Source of the DNA: JBHJGO01 sp050331715
Lineage (GTDB): Bacteria; Cyanobacteriota; Cyanobacteriia; Cyanobacteriales; Microcoleaceae
Assembly (NCBI GenBank): GCA_050331715.1
Contig: JBHJGO010000149.1
Coordinates: forward strand, 37,450-101,449
DNA length: 64,000 bases
Reading direction: 5' to 3'
The stretch's first letter is position 1. Every line of letters starts with the position of its first letter. This document shows positions 36,367 through 48,000 of this stretch, piece by piece. The position numbers and the translations under genes were made by a program. Under the pieces are notes generated by a model. It saw only the letters and a list, made by a program, of their open reading frames with translations. It was not told where the DNA came from and did no database searches.

Positions 36367-37158
36367 TCATTCGTCTGGGTCGATTCCCAAGGCTCGCAGC
36401 CGCTCTGCCAGTCGGTTAGCTCGCTGTCGTTCAGCCTCAGCCCGCTGCCGTTCTAGAGCTATTCCCTCTGCACCTGTGGGAATCACCTGGCCGTTGCGAT
36501 CGCACCACCGCAGCCATAACCGCGTTACGGTATCCTCAAATGGCCCTTCCCAGAGGGTCAGACCTAGACCCATCGCTTCTAACCAAATGGATTCTCCCAC
36601 CTGAGCAATTCCTTCGTCTGGCGTCAGTTCTGTGTAACCATTGGCAGTAATCGACCAGACGCGCAGCAGAGCATTGTTCATTTGGTTTTGTTGCTGGATT
36701 TGCTGCAAGGGATCAAATACGACGTAATATCTCACACCAATCTGGGCATAGATCTCTTGCTTAGCATAAGCCTTGCCCTTTTGAAGAGATTTTTGACTTA
36801 GGACTAATTCGTCGCCTTCAGAATTTGACACAATCTCGATGCAAATCTCCGGCACCTTGCCAAATTCCCAGACAAAGTAGGAACGATTGGATCGTTGGGA
36901 AAAGTCCTCAGCTCGTTGTACTCCCAGACTCAGCATCATATCTGGAACAATGGGGTCTCCCTTCAACTTATAGAATAATCCGACGTTGGCGGCTGCCAGA
37001 AATGGTGCAGGTAAAGCGTTAGAACTGTACAGCGGCTCCACCAATAATCGCTGCTGCACTTCGGATTGGAAATTGTCCACTGGGGCATCGTCCTCAATCA
37101 CCAGATGGCTGATGTCAAGCTCCGTTACGATTTCATCATCGAGTAGTTCCTGAGTCAT
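36367..37158 (-). CDS. Uma2 family (DUF820) endonuclease-like protein
   Basis: The 263-residue protein is a Uma2/DUF820 protein, a PD-(D/E)XK fold very common in cyanobacteria. PDMMLSLG and CIEIVSNSEGDEL supply the acidic residues, and KAYAKQEIYAQIGVRYYVVFDP the conserved C-terminal strand. A coiled-coil Arg/Ala-rich tail (QRAEAERQRANRLAERL) follows. The role of the family, apart from structure-based nuclease prediction, is unproven. It lies 45 bp upstream of the GH57 gene in the minus direction. Confidence 0.9.
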   Translation of the reverse strand: MTQELLDDEIVTELDISHLVIEDDAPVDNFQSEVQQRLLVEPLYSSNALPAPFLAAANVGLFYKLKGDPIVPDMMLSLGVQRAEDFSQRSNRSYFVWEFGKVPEICIEIVSNSEGDELVLSQKSLQKGKAYAKQEIYAQIGVRYYVVFDPLQQIQQQNQMNNALLRVWSITANGYTELTPDEGIAQVGESIWLEAMGLGLTLWEGPFEDTVTRLWLRWCDRNGQVIPTGAEGIALERQRAEAERQRANRLAERLRALGIDPDE

Positions 37159-37203
37159 TGACCGTCACCAAACTCTACATTCCTGATTATCGCTGATTGA
37201 GCT

Positions 37204-39948
37204 TCAATCGTTTAAAAGCAGCCGATTAACGGTTTCCATGAGATTCACCTTGAGAACCTGACCCAATTGGAAGAGTTGATGGAGGTGGGGAAGCTGCTGG
37301 TGAGTGTTCTTTTGAAATTTTTCCTGGATTTCCTGTTGGATTTCTGGAGATAATTCGGGTTGAATCTCGGCTTGGAAAGTTTTCGCCCTCACCTCAGCCA
37401 GAATTTCTGCTTGATATCGGAGACAGTCCTGGCAGCGGGGAACAATTTGAGTGACCAAATGTTCAAAGTACATTTCTTGAGCAGGTGCTAGGGAAAGGTC
37501 TAAGTCCAGGCTTTGAGTGACCTGAATCAACCGTTCCAGATATTGCACATGGGTACCTAAAGATTCCGGCTGTTCAACTTGCAAGATCCTTCTCAAATAA
37601 TGCACCGACATCCGCTGCAGAATCTCTTGAATTTCTGGATGTCTGATTTGACAGTGTAGATTCTGAGCTTCCTCCGCTAAAGCTTCTAGGGCAATCAAAT
37701 GATTCAGGCTTAATTCGGCCTCGCTACTTTCTGCCTCCAAAGCTCGGACAATACTCAGACATCGATGGCTCAGGGCAACCTCTGCTGCCACCTGAAGTTC
37801 CTGGGGTACGGATAATCCATCCCGATGAAATGCCATCAGAATCCCATAGTTGTCGCGGTAAACCTGACGATAGAGTTGATTTAGTCGAGTCAGAGTCTCC
37901 TGGGCCAGTAATCCCATAATTCGCTGCCGTTCCTCGGCAAACAAATCCTGGAGGCCAAAGGAACAACTGCCCAGGGTTTCGATCATCACCTGCATAATTG
38001 GCGCAACACTGGCCTGGGGCAACACCTCGAACAAGCGGCGTTTAATCTCAGCATAGGCCCGTCGCCCACTAAAGGTTTGAATTCCACAGTAGAAATCCCA
38101 ACTCCCCAAGTGCAAAACGGCAAAGACAAAGTGCTTTTGTTCCCTGGTGATCTCAGAAATTAACATCACCTGACCTACTGCCAGAGTTAGAGAGCCAACG
38201 TGTCGAATTTGATAGTCCAGTTGTTGCGTTTGGTAGCAATAGAGCCGCTGTTCCCGCCCATAGGTTGTGAAGAGGGAACTCATGGCATAATGGGCTGCTA
38301 CCTGTTCCAGGGTGACACGGGAAGGTAACACCAATTGTCGGTAAACTTCATCCCCAGTTTTGAATAGCTCAACGTTACTTGGGGCAGCCGCCAATCGTTG
38401 GAGAAATTCCTGCTCCAGTTCGATACCTGTCACCTCTGCCGCTAGCTCAATGGCTCGATTGGCATAGCGCAGAATCTGTGTTCCTTCTGGTCGAGATAAT
38501 TCCTCAAAAAACCAACCACAACTGGTGAACATCAATAGCGCATGACGCTGCATTTCCAGCAGCCGCAGCACATCGACCCGCTCTACCTCAGTCAATTCAT
38601 GGGTTTGGTGATGGCGGAGAAACTGATTGATCTGGGGCAAGGAACGGTCGCAAATCACTTGAATATAGGCATCTCGCGCGGCCCAGGGATCAATAAAAAA
38701 TTCGGCCCCCGTCCGCTCATAGATCTGGATCAGGCGATCGCGCAGCCAGTTCAACCCATCCCGCAGTGGTCTGCGCCATTGTTGATTCCACAGACCCCCG
38801 CCCCCACAACCGCAATCGTCCTGCCAGCGATCCACCCCGTGCATACAGCTCCAAGCCGTTACGGGTTTCAGCTCTACCTCCCAAGTCGGCGGATTTAAGC
38901 TCAGGTAGTGGGCAAAGTTCGTTGTTGTCCAGCCTCGACGGGGAAATTCTTCCACAAAGGCATAGGCTAGACATTTTTCAGTGCCGCCCTTATGATGGCC
39001 AAAGGTTTCACCGTCCGTCGCCACCGTAATCAATTGAGTCAGTCGCTCCGGTTGCACAGCCTGAGCCAGTCGCCCCAGCAGATGATCGGAATGATGCAGC
39101 ACATCACTGAAGCCCATATCATTAGAGATTGGCCCATCGTAGAAAAAGATATCGAGATAGCGTGACTCATCTTTCGCTCCCGTTTCATCCTGTAGATAAC
39201 AGCGGTAGGGACGGGTGGGATCGACGGTTGCTGCTTCGACATTGATCCATTCCGGATCGGGTTGCTCTGCCGTTGGGAGGAGACGACAACACTGAGCTTG
39301 AGAAGGCGCTAGGACAATGAATCGAATCCCTTCACGAATCAGTGCTGTGACCGTTGGATAATCGATTGCCGTTTCAGCCAGCCACATTCCTTCCGGTTCT
39401 CGCCCAAACCGATTCTGAAAATCTGCCTTACCCCAACGAATTTGAGTATATTTATCCCGTTCGTTCGCTAGAGGCAAAATAATGTGATTGTAAACCTGAG
39501 CCAGGGCATTGCCGTGTCCATTTAACCGTTGACAGCTATTGCGATCTGCCTCCAGGATTTTCTGATAGACCTGAATGTCATAGCGCTCTAACCAACTCAT
39601 CAAAGTGGGGCCGATATTGAAGCTGAGGTATTCATAATTGTTGACGATACCAATCACTTCGGCCCGATCATTCAGGATTCGAGCAAAGGCGTTAGGACGA
39701 TAGCACTCGTGGTAGATTCGTTCATTCCAATCTTGAAAGGGTGCAGCTCCGGGTTGACGTTCAATCGCATCCAGGTAGGGATTTTCCCGTGGCGGCTGAT
39801 AAAAGTGACCGTGAATTGTGACGTAAACCCCAGTCGTAACACTTGACTTCAAGGATTCAAAATCAACCTGACTTTGAACTGAATCAGAAATACCAATGCG
39901 AGTTGAAAATTCGTATTTTGTCTTTGGCGTGTCTGGTGAAGGAGCCAT
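37204..39948 (-). CDS. Glycoside hydrolase family 57 protein with DUF3536 domain
   Basis: The protein (about 915 residues) has a GH57 domain starting TIHGHFYQPPRENPYLDA, with catalytic-nucleophile region EGMWLAETAID and acidic segment ATDGETFGHHKGG, followed by a DUF3536 region to about residue 700 and a helical C-terminus. GH57 enzymes include alpha-amylase and branching or glucanotransferase types; the family member in cyanobacteria is of unknown substrate. An ATG at 39948 is chosen because a TTG nine codons upstream has no better signal. It lies downstream of the Uma2 gene. Confidence 0.9.
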   Translation of the reverse strand: MAPSPDTPKTKYEFSTRIGISDSVQSQVDFESLKSSVTTGVYVTIHGHFYQPPRENPYLDAIERQPGAAPFQDWNERIYHECYRPNAFARILNDRAEVIGIVNNYEYLSFNIGPTLMSWLERYDIQVYQKILEADRNSCQRLNGHGNALAQVYNHIILPLANERDKYTQIRWGKADFQNRFGREPEGMWLAETAIDYPTVTALIREGIRFIVLAPSQAQCCRLLPTAEQPDPEWINVEAATVDPTRPYRCYLQDETGAKDESRYLDIFFYDGPISNDMGFSDVLHHSDHLLGRLAQAVQPERLTQLITVATDGETFGHHKGGTEKCLAYAFVEEFPRRGWTTTNFAHYLSLNPPTWEVELKPVTAWSCMHGVDRWQDDCGCGGGGLWNQQWRRPLRDGLNWLRDRLIQIYERTGAEFFIDPWAARDAYIQVICDRSLPQINQFLRHHQTHELTEVERVDVLRLLEMQRHALLMFTSCGWFFEELSRPEGTQILRYANRAIELAAEVTGIELEQEFLQRLAAAPSNVELFKTGDEVYRQLVLPSRVTLEQVAAHYAMSSLFTTYGREQRLYCYQTQQLDYQIRHVGSLTLAVGQVMLISEITREQKHFVFAVLHLGSWDFYCGIQTFSGRRAYAEIKRRLFEVLPQASVAPIMQVMIETLGSCSFGLQDLFAEERQRIMGLLAQETLTRLNQLYRQVYRDNYGILMAFHRDGLSVPQELQVAAEVALSHRCLSIVRALEAESSEAELSLNHLIALEALAEEAQNLHCQIRHPEIQEILQRMSVHYLRRILQVEQPESLGTHVQYLERLIQVTQSLDLDLSLAPAQEMYFEHLVTQIVPRCQDCLRYQAEILAEVRAKTFQAEIQPELSPEIQQEIQEKFQKNTHQQLPHLHQLFQLGQVLKVNLMETVNRLLLND

Positions 39949-40345
39949 AAAGAATTGAATCCTGTTTGAGGTCAACCTATCTAAGATTCAGGACGCGAAA
40001 ACACACACTTCTTAGGTCGAAAATGCAGGCAAAATACAGATACTTAACCTGCTACAAATACCAAAACAACTGATTTTTACTTATAACGGAATACTACTAC
40101 TCAAACAAATTCTACCTCGAAAAATTTAGACTTTTTTAGGGTTTTAAATTGTGATACTGATGGTTTGGGAGACTATCCCCAGGAAATATCGGGTGAGTTA
40201 TCGCGAAAGGCTGAATTTTTCAGAGATTTCATGTCAACTTTGTGTTAATCTGCTATCCTGCAACTCTATATGAAGGATTTAACAGGGCTGCAGCTCAAAC
40301 AGAGTTCCTTTGAACCTCAAAAAACCTTGTTCTAGTAAAAGTTTT
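39949..40345. other. Intergenic region between GH57 and cax genes
   Basis: This 397-base AT-rich gap separates two divergent genes and carries their promoters. A weak TTG start for the exchanger at 40310 lies inside it. No repeat, tRNA or riboswitch-like structure was recognised. Confidence 0.4.
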
Positions 40346-41473
40346 ATGCTAAGCGCTCAAACTATTCTGTCCATCCTATTGATTTTTATTCCAGTTTCAG
40401 TTGTAGCTCAGCAATTGGACTGGGGAGCCTCCGTAATTTTCGTTACCTCAGCAGTCGCCATTGTGCCTCTAGCAGGCTGGATGGGGATGGCTACCGAGGA
40501 GATTGCTGTAGTACTTGGCCCTAATCTGGGGGGATTGATGAATGCAACCTTCGGTAATGCAACAGAATTAATTATTGGAATCGTTGCCTTGAGAGCAGGG
40601 TTGGTTGATGTGGTCAAAGCTAGTATCACAGGTTCAATCATTAGTAACCTGCTGCTGGTGATGGGATTCTCAATGCTACTGGGAGGTCTGCGATTCAAGG
40701 AGCAAACTTTTCAATCTATCGTGGCCCGGTTGAATGCTTCAGCGATGAATCTGGCGGTGATTGCAATTCTCGTACCAACGGCAGTTGATTTCACCTCGGC
40801 CGGAATTTCGGAAGCCACCATGCAAAAGCTTTCTGGGGCCGTAGCGATTGTATTAATCACGGTTTACCTGCTCACCCTGCTGTTCTCTATGAAAACCCAC
40901 GCCTACTTGTACGATGTGGGTCTCGCGGAAATTGAAGGGGCAAATCCAGAAAATGCCCTTCCGGAGGGGGAAACAGATGACCAAGAACCCCACAGACCTA
41001 ATCTTTGGCTTTGGTCAGGCGTTTTACTCGCAGCAACCTTAGTGGTGGCCGTTGAATCTGAAATCCTGGTAGATAGCCTAGAAGAAGCGACAGAGCGTTT
41101 GGGTCTGACGGCCTTGTTCACAGGTGTGATTCTGGTTCCCATCATTGGCAATGCCGCAGAACACGCAACAGCGGTCACCGTCGCCATGAAAAATAAAATG
41201 GATCTTTCCGTTTCCGTAGCGATGGGTTCCAGTTTACAGATTGCCCTATTTGTAGCCCCAGTGCTGGTGCTGGCTGGAGTAATCTTTGATCAACCTATGG
41301 ATTTGAACTTTAATCCCTTTGAGCTGGTGGCTGTGATGGTAGCAGTTCTGATTGCTAACTCTGTCAGTTCAGATGGCCGTTCGGATTGGCTTGAGGGGTC
41401 ACTCCTACTGGCTGCCTATCTGGTGTTGGGGATTGCTTTTTACTTCCATCCCACAATTGAAGGATTCACCTAG
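40346..41473 (+). CDS. Calcium/proton exchanger (CaCA/CAX family)
   Basis: The 375-residue protein has about 11 membrane helices arranged in two halves. Each half carries the cation-exchange signature: GNATELIIGIVALRAG in the first and GNAAEHATAVTVAMKNKMDL in the second, separated by an acidic loop (EGANPENALPEGETDDQE). It should expel Ca2+ in exchange for H+ in the plasma membrane. The ATG at 40346 is preferred; a TTG at 40310 would add 12 basic residues. Single gene. Confidence 0.92.
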   Translation: MLSAQTILSILLIFIPVSVVAQQLDWGASVIFVTSAVAIVPLAGWMGMATEEIAVVLGPNLGGLMNATFGNATELIIGIVALRAGLVDVVKASITGSIISNLLLVMGFSMLLGGLRFKEQTFQSIVARLNASAMNLAVIAILVPTAVDFTSAGISEATMQKLSGAVAIVLITVYLLTLLFSMKTHAYLYDVGLAEIEGANPENALPEGETDDQEPHRPNLWLWSGVLLAATLVVAVESEILVDSLEEATERLGLTALFTGVILVPIIGNAAEHATAVTVAMKNKMDLSVSVAMGSSLQIALFVAPVLVLAGVIFDQPMDLNFNPFELVAVMVAVLIANSVSSDGRSDWLEGSLLLAAYLVLGIAFYFHPTIEGFT

Positions 41474-41624
41474 GAAGTATCTGTTAGCGTAGAGGGTATG
41501 TTGGTGATTGAGCTGCCATCTGCCTCCCATCAGATGACTGACCTTCCAGAGTGGCTGGGACGGAAGGGGATTCTCTGAGTTATAGTGGAGTTAATCCGGC
41601 TTGCTGTTCTGGGTTCTAGCGTTT

Positions 41625-43739
41625 GTGAGTTACTGCCTTAATCCAAACTGTCCAAACCCGACTGACCCGTCCAATGCAGGTCGGAAGATATGCCCTCAGT
41701 GCGGCTCTGAATTATTTCTGAGGGGTCGCTATCGCGCTCTCAAGCAGCTTGGTGGGGGTGGCTTTGGTAAAACGTTTGAGATCGCAGACGAGAAGGAAAA
41801 AGCGAACAAGGTACTCAAGGTTCTGCTCAAGGAGCACCCCAAGGCCGTTGCCCTGTTTAAGCAGGAAGCTAAGGTTCTGAGCGAAATCAGGCATCCTGGC
41901 GTTCCCCATGTTGACGCTGACGGTTACTTCACCTTCAAACCAAAGGATGCAAAAGATCCGATTCACTGCTTAGTGATGGAGAAGATCGAAGGGGATAACC
42001 TGCAAGATTGGATGAAATCCCGCAAAAAGGAACCGATTACCCAAGAAACGGCTCTGGAGTGGTTGGTTCAATTGTCAGAAATTCTAGACAAGGTACACAG
42101 CCTCAATTATTTCCATCGTGACATCAAGCCGCAGAATATCATGCGGAAACCCAATGGGCAGTTGGTGCTGATTGATTTTGGGACTGCCCGTGAAGTTTCT
42201 GGTACCTATCTGGCTAAGGTTGAACAGGGGCAAAACGTGACTGGGATTGTTTCCCCTGGTTACACGCCACCGGAGCAGACCAATGGCAAGGCCGTTCCTC
42301 AGTCTGATTTCTTTGCTCTGGGGCGCACCTTCGTTTACTTGCTCACGGGCAAGCCCCCCACCGCCTATCCAGAAAATCCTAGAACTGGTAAGTTACTCTG
42401 GCGCAAAGGAGCACCAGAGGTCTCAAAGCAATTAGCAGACGTAATCGATTATTTGATGGCTCCCTTCCCTGGGAATCGACCTCAAAATCCCCAGGTTGTT
42501 CTGCAATGTTTGAGGGAAGTTGACCTAAGTCAGGCCAAACCCCCCGTCCCCACCAAAAAGCCAAAGGACAAACCGAGGCGACCTGCGGATTCCCGTGAAA
42601 TTCTGCCCACCAATACGAAAAACCTCTCCACCCGCAGCCGCCGCTCCGTAACATTCCCGATTAAGCCAATTTTGACCTTGGGAACCCTTTTGCTTGTGGG
42701 AACAGGGATTTATACCCAGGTTGATGGCTATCTCCGCTACGGTTTGGTTCCTGCTGATCCAGTGTTGATTTTAAGGAGTCTGCCCGGAGGTATCTGGCTG
42801 CGCTGGCACGCCCAAGCCTTGGGTCAAGTTTCTGCTGTCGATCTAACCCCAGACAACCAAATCCTAACCGCCGGCACAACTTCTGGAGCTGTCCGGATGT
42901 GGGATATGCCGACCCGTGAGCAGAAGTTTAACGATGGTAGTTCTCTGGGGGGAGCGCACATCACACCCATTTATGCCCTGGCAATTAGCCCGGATAGCCA
43001 AACTTTGGTTACTGCGGGGGGAGGAGAAGAGGACGCGGCAATTCGTCTTTGGGATATCAATACTGGCGTCCGTCGGCGCACCATTGAACGATTTACCAAT
43101 AGTGTTAATGCCCTGGCCTTCAATCCAAACGGCACAATTCTGGCCGGAGGTAGCAGCGACGACACCGTGAGGCTGTGGAACTTGGAAGGCGGTGCGGATC
43201 AAATCCTGACGATTCCGACCGGAAGCCGGGGGGTTCATGCGATTGCCTTTAGCCCAGATGGTCAGGTTGTGGCCAGCGGCGGACAGAATGGAACCATCAA
43301 ACTCTGGAGCATTACTGGCGGTAATCGTCGATTAACCATTGGCAACGACCCGGCAACTCAGCACAAGGGAAATATCAATGCGATCGCCTACACACCGGAT
43401 GGGCAAGTCATTGCCAGTGCCAGTGAGGATGGAACAGTACGACTATGGGATGCCAATGATGGTCGCCTGTTGAAAATTGTGCTCAGTTCGACTCAACCGA
43501 TTAAGTCCCTGGCGATGAGTTCTGATGGTCAAGTCCTGGCCAGTGGGAGTGATCGAATTCACCTGTGGAAATTAACCCCAGATGAGCGACAGGGCAGAAA
43601 TGTGGAAGAGTTAGCAACCTTCTGGGGGCACGCAGAACCAATTACCTCCCTCACCATTGGTTCCGATAATCAAACCTTGATAAGTGGGAGTTTGGATAGA
43701 ACAATTAAGGTGTGGCAGCTTCCGATTAAGCAGCCCTGA
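41625..43739 (+). CDS. Serine/threonine protein kinase with WD40 repeats
   Basis: The start is GTG at 41625 because the protein then begins MSYCLNPNCPNP, the cyanobacterial zinc-ribbon-like N-terminus (four Cys). A complete kinase domain follows: glycine loop LGGGGFGKTF, HRDIKPQNIM and LIDFGTARE. After a Pro/Lys-rich linker and one membrane helix (ILTLGTLLLVGTGIYT), seven or so WD40 repeats (GTIKLWS, GTVRLWD, RTIKVWQ) complete the protein (about 704 residues). The WD40 propeller may sense or bind partners. It is convergent with sqdX, 12 bp away. Confidence 0.93.
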   Translation: MSYCLNPNCPNPTDPSNAGRKICPQCGSELFLRGRYRALKQLGGGGFGKTFEIADEKEKANKVLKVLLKEHPKAVALFKQEAKVLSEIRHPGVPHVDADGYFTFKPKDAKDPIHCLVMEKIEGDNLQDWMKSRKKEPITQETALEWLVQLSEILDKVHSLNYFHRDIKPQNIMRKPNGQLVLIDFGTAREVSGTYLAKVEQGQNVTGIVSPGYTPPEQTNGKAVPQSDFFALGRTFVYLLTGKPPTAYPENPRTGKLLWRKGAPEVSKQLADVIDYLMAPFPGNRPQNPQVVLQCLREVDLSQAKPPVPTKKPKDKPRRPADSREILPTNTKNLSTRSRRSVTFPIKPILTLGTLLLVGTGIYTQVDGYLRYGLVPADPVLILRSLPGGIWLRWHAQALGQVSAVDLTPDNQILTAGTTSGAVRMWDMPTREQKFNDGSSLGGAHITPIYALAISPDSQTLVTAGGGEEDAAIRLWDINTGVRRRTIERFTNSVNALAFNPNGTILAGGSSDDTVRLWNLEGGADQILTIPTGSRGVHAIAFSPDGQVVASGGQNGTIKLWSITGGNRRLTIGNDPATQHKGNINAIAYTPDGQVIASASEDGTVRLWDANDGRLLKIVLSSTQPIKSLAMSSDGQVLASGSDRIHLWKLTPDERQGRNVEELATFWGHAEPITSLTIGSDNQTLISGSLDRTIKVWQLPIKQP

Positions 43740-43751
43740 GTATTCTGGTTC

Positions 43752-44888
43752 TCAGGCGGCGGTTGGCAGTGAACGCTGGGCAATTATCACCTGGTAGTAA
43801 CGTCTCAGTTGTTGAGTTGCTGCTACCCATCCCCATCGTTCCGCTTCTATACGGGCATTTCGACGCAGGGCTTCCCGCACCTCTGGCGGCTCCGCCAGTA
43901 GATTCTGAGTCGCAGCAATGGCTCCCGTCTCATCGGCTGGATCAAATAAATAGCCATTCACACCATCGGTAACGATATCTGGAATTCCACCGGATCGGGC
44001 GGCTACCACAGGCGTTCCAGCGGCCATGGCTTCCAATAGTACCAGTCCCAAAGTCTCTGTCCGTGAGGGGAAGATAAAAGCATCGGCTGATGCATAGGCA
44101 GCAGCCAATTCTACACCTTTCAGATAGCCAACGAAATGGGTCGGGGTATCGGCAAAGTGTTGCTCTAGAGCTTGACGATGGGGGCCATCTCCCACCAGGG
44201 CTAAACGGGCATTGGGAATTGCTTCTAAAACAGGTCTAATTTGATCGATTTCCTTTTCTGCACCCAATCTTCCGATATACAGCAATAATGTACAGTCTGG
44301 ATGACCCTGACTAAGGCGATCGCGCATTTCCATACTTGCCAAACTGGGTTGAAACAGCTCCGTGTCAACCCCCCGCTGCCACAAATCAACCCGTTCAATT
44401 CCGTGATTCCGTAGTTCATTCACCATGGCAGTGGAGGTACAGAGATTCAGGGCTGCCTGATTATGGACTGAACGCAGCAGACCCCACAGGACTTCCTCTA
44501 GCATGCCGAGATTATAGTGTTGCAGGTATTGGGGAAGATGGGTGTGATAGGATGCCACAAGTGGAATGTCCAACTTCTTGGCATAGAATACTCCACCTAA
44601 TCCCAGAACCACTGGATTGGCAACATGAACTATGTCTGGTTGGAATATTTCGAGCTGTTGACCAACGCCCAGGTGAGGAATTGCGACTTTGAGTTCTGGG
44701 TACATGGGTAGGGGAAATCCATCCACCCCATAGATTTTGCATCCTTTGTATTCTTTGAGTCCCCCTTCAGGACAAACGATCAAGACTTCATCTCCGGCAC
44801 GATGCAGTTGCTCAACGGTATGACGCAGCCGGGTTACAATCCCATCAATTTTTGGCAAAAAAGTTTCTGTAAACAGCGCAATTCGCAT
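43752..44888 (-). CDS. sqdX: SqdX-like sulfolipid glycosyltransferase
   Basis: The 378-residue GT-B enzyme of family 4 begins MRIALFTETFLPKIDGIVTR, as in SqdX and its plant homologue SQD2. The nucleotide-binding half contains LLYIGRLGAEKEI and the E-x7-E signature in FPSRTETLGLVLLEAMA. SqdX transfers sulfoquinovose from UDP-sulfoquinovose to diacylglycerol to make the thylakoid lipid SQDG. No sqdB gene is adjacent. The ATG at 44888 is chosen over a GTG five codons upstream. Closely related mannosyl- or glucosyltransferases could look the same. Confidence 0.78.
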   Translation of the reverse strand: MRIALFTETFLPKIDGIVTRLRHTVEQLHRAGDEVLIVCPEGGLKEYKGCKIYGVDGFPLPMYPELKVAIPHLGVGQQLEIFQPDIVHVANPVVLGLGGVFYAKKLDIPLVASYHTHLPQYLQHYNLGMLEEVLWGLLRSVHNQAALNLCTSTAMVNELRNHGIERVDLWQRGVDTELFQPSLASMEMRDRLSQGHPDCTLLLYIGRLGAEKEIDQIRPVLEAIPNARLALVGDGPHRQALEQHFADTPTHFVGYLKGVELAAAYASADAFIFPSRTETLGLVLLEAMAAGTPVVAARSGGIPDIVTDGVNGYLFDPADETGAIAATQNLLAEPPEVREALRRNARIEAERWGWVAATQQLRRYYQVIIAQRSLPTAA

Positions 44889-45062
44889 AACGTGGCCTAT
44901 CACAATACTAGCTCTAGGCCATCATCATCTCAGAATTTGTACCCGATTGTGTATCAACTTCAGGCAAAAGCGTTGAGGGTATCAAATGACTGCTGTTCGA
45001 TGTTCGCTATCATACGATTGCAGGTCGGGCTAGCAGTAGCCTTGCCCGACAGGTTATAAGTA

Positions 45063-48000
45063 GTGTTAAACCTTGATTGCGATCAGATGTCTGAAGTTAA
45101 CCCATCCTCATCCCCTCAAACTCTCGGTAGTCAATTGGAGATTAACTTTGATCATCTGATCTCGCTTACCGCTCAAGCTGCTCAGGTTCCGGTTGTCTTC
45201 TTGAGCTTCGTTGATGCTACCCACCATTGGCTAAAGTCGCAGGTTGGTTTTCAGGCAGAAGCTGCTCAATATCTTGATTTCTGTAATGCGATTCTGGCAA
45301 ATGTTGAACCGTTTCATCCTGTGTCAGCCCCGATTGTTATTCCTGATGTTTCAGATAGGCGCGGGTTAGACGATCATCCCCTGGTCAAGGCAACTCCAGC
45401 AATCCACTTCTATGCTGGAATCCCTGTGATCACTCCCCAGGGTCAGAAATTAGGACTGTTATCTCTGGTTGATCACCAACCCCGTCAGCTTCCATCAGAA
45501 ACCCTATCCATTTTGCAGACCATCACCCAGCAGATTGCTGATCAGATCGAGCTAAAGCGTCAGCTATTTAATGCCAAGGAAAAATCTAGACAGTTGGAGC
45601 AGCTAATCGAACAGCGGAAACAGGTGTGGCAGATTGTTCGAAAGGAACGGGATTTTGTTAACAGTGTGCTGGACACCCTGAGTGCCCTGGTAATTGTGCT
45701 TGATCCGGAGGGAAAAATTGTTCGATTCAATCGTACCTGTGAACAATTGAGTGGATACTTGTCGGACGAGGTTGTGGGCAGATCTCTGGAAGAAGTTAAG
45801 TTGTCAATTTCTGATCTTCCTTGGGAACTTCTAGCTTCCGATGCAGATTTATCAGATAAACAACCGCTGAAATTACGGGCAGAATGGTTTCCTCAAGAAG
45901 CAGAAACGGAGTGGACAAGTTCAGACGGAACTCGCTATCTGATTGCTTGGTGCAACAAAGCGGCTCAGAATGGGGACGGAACGCTACAGTACGTGGTAGC
46001 AGCAGGGCTAGATGTTACTGACCGGAAACGATCTGAGGAGGCACTGCAGGAAAGCGAAGAGCGTTACCGTCTGTTAGCTGATAACTCAACCGATTTAATC
46101 GCGCGGTATAGTTGCGATGGCGTTTACAGCTATGTTTCTCCCGCTAGCAATGACTTATTGGGTTGCAGTTCCAATAAACTGGTTGGCCATTCGCTGTATG
46201 AACGGGTTCATCCTGAGGACGTAGAACAGGTTCGACAGATCCACCAGGGCTTAATTGCAGGAGAGGAATCTAACACCGTCACCTATCGCTATCAACACTG
46301 GCAAAGCCGTTACCTCTGGCTCGAAACCACAACCCATCCGATTCATAATATGTTCACGGGAGAGGTCGAAGAATTTGTTGCCATCTCACGGGATATTACC
46401 GAACGCAAACGAGCTGAGGCATCCCTGATTGAACGCTCCCAGCTTTCCTTGCTGGAGGCCGAGGTTGGGAAATCCCTGGGCCTGGGACGCACGATTCCGG
46501 CAATTCTAAAACAATGTGTCTCTGCAATTACTGCCTACATTGATGTCACAGGTGTGGCGATTTCAACCCTGAATTCCCAGACGAATCGCCTGGAATTGCA
46601 AGCCTCATCAGGGGAAGACGCGATTGAAAGCGCAGAATCGTCCGATGTTCATCTGTTTAGGGCGGAACTGCCACTGATGGCAGGGGGACGCTTGATTGGA
46701 ATGATGACCGTTGCTACAACGCAGCCCCTGAGTAAACAAGCTCAACAGGGGCTAGAGTCAATTGCTGGAGCGATTGCTCTGGGGGTTGATCGGATGCAAA
46801 CCCGAGAAGATTTATCCCATCGCCGCGAGGGTGTCCTGTTTCAACTGGCGAACCAGATTCGAGAATCTCTGGATATTGAAACGATTTTGACAATTGCTGT
46901 TAACGAAATTCAAGGGGTATTGCAGGTAGATCAATGCCACTTCCTCTGGTGTCTGGCAAACTCTGAACCCTCTGATCACCACTCTAGCAGTCAACTTTTC
47001 ACCTTTGATATCACCCACGAAGCTTGCTCCGAAAACCGATCCGAGCATCTCCGAGATTATCTAGCCCAATCGCTTCAGCAACTTGCCCAAAAAGTTCAGG
47101 AACAGGAACCCCTACAAATTGATCAAGTTGGGCAATCAGAAGAACTCGATGAGACAACACGAAATCTATTTCAAACCTTTGGAATCTGTTCAACGCTATG
47201 GCAACCGCTGAAGACCCGTTCAGGAGAGCAGGGAGCAATTGTCTGCTATCGTTATGGTCACAATTGCCAACCCTGGACAACCAGCGAAGTGGACTTTCTC
47301 CAAGCGGTTGTCGACCAAGTGGCGATCGCCATTAATCAAGCAGAACTCTACGCCCAGACCCGTGCAGATGCAGCGGCGGCCCAGGCCCAAGCGGAACAGT
47401 TGGCTCAAGCCCTACAGGAACTCCAGCAAAAAGAAACCCAACTGATTCAAAGCGAAAAGATGTCGAGTTTGGGCCAGATGGTAGCAGGGATTGCCCACGA
47501 AATTAATAACCCCGTCAACTTTATTTACGGAAATTTACGACCGATTCGAGACTATACTCGGGGATTATTAGAATTATTACAGCTCTATTCCGACAGCTAT
47601 CCTGATCCTAATTCCGAGATTGAAGAGGTGATTGAGGAAATTGATTTAGATTTTGTGGTAGAGGATCTCCCGAAAATTATTGCTTCGATGGAAGTGGGAA
47701 CCCATCGGATTCGGCAAATTGTTACGTCTTTGCGAAATTTCTCTCGTCTGGATGAATCGGATATGAAACCCGTTGACATTCATGAGGGAATTGAGAGCAC
47801 ATTATTGATTCTACAGAATCGTTTGAAGCCAAAGCTGGGAGCAGAACAGGGCATTGAAATTATCAAAAACTATGGACAATTACCCAAGGTAGAGTGCTAC
47901 GCAGGGCAACTGAATCAGGTATTCATGAATATTCTTGGCAATTCCATTGATGCCTTAAATGAACAGCATCAGGAAGGACAAATCGTAATTGCCACAACAA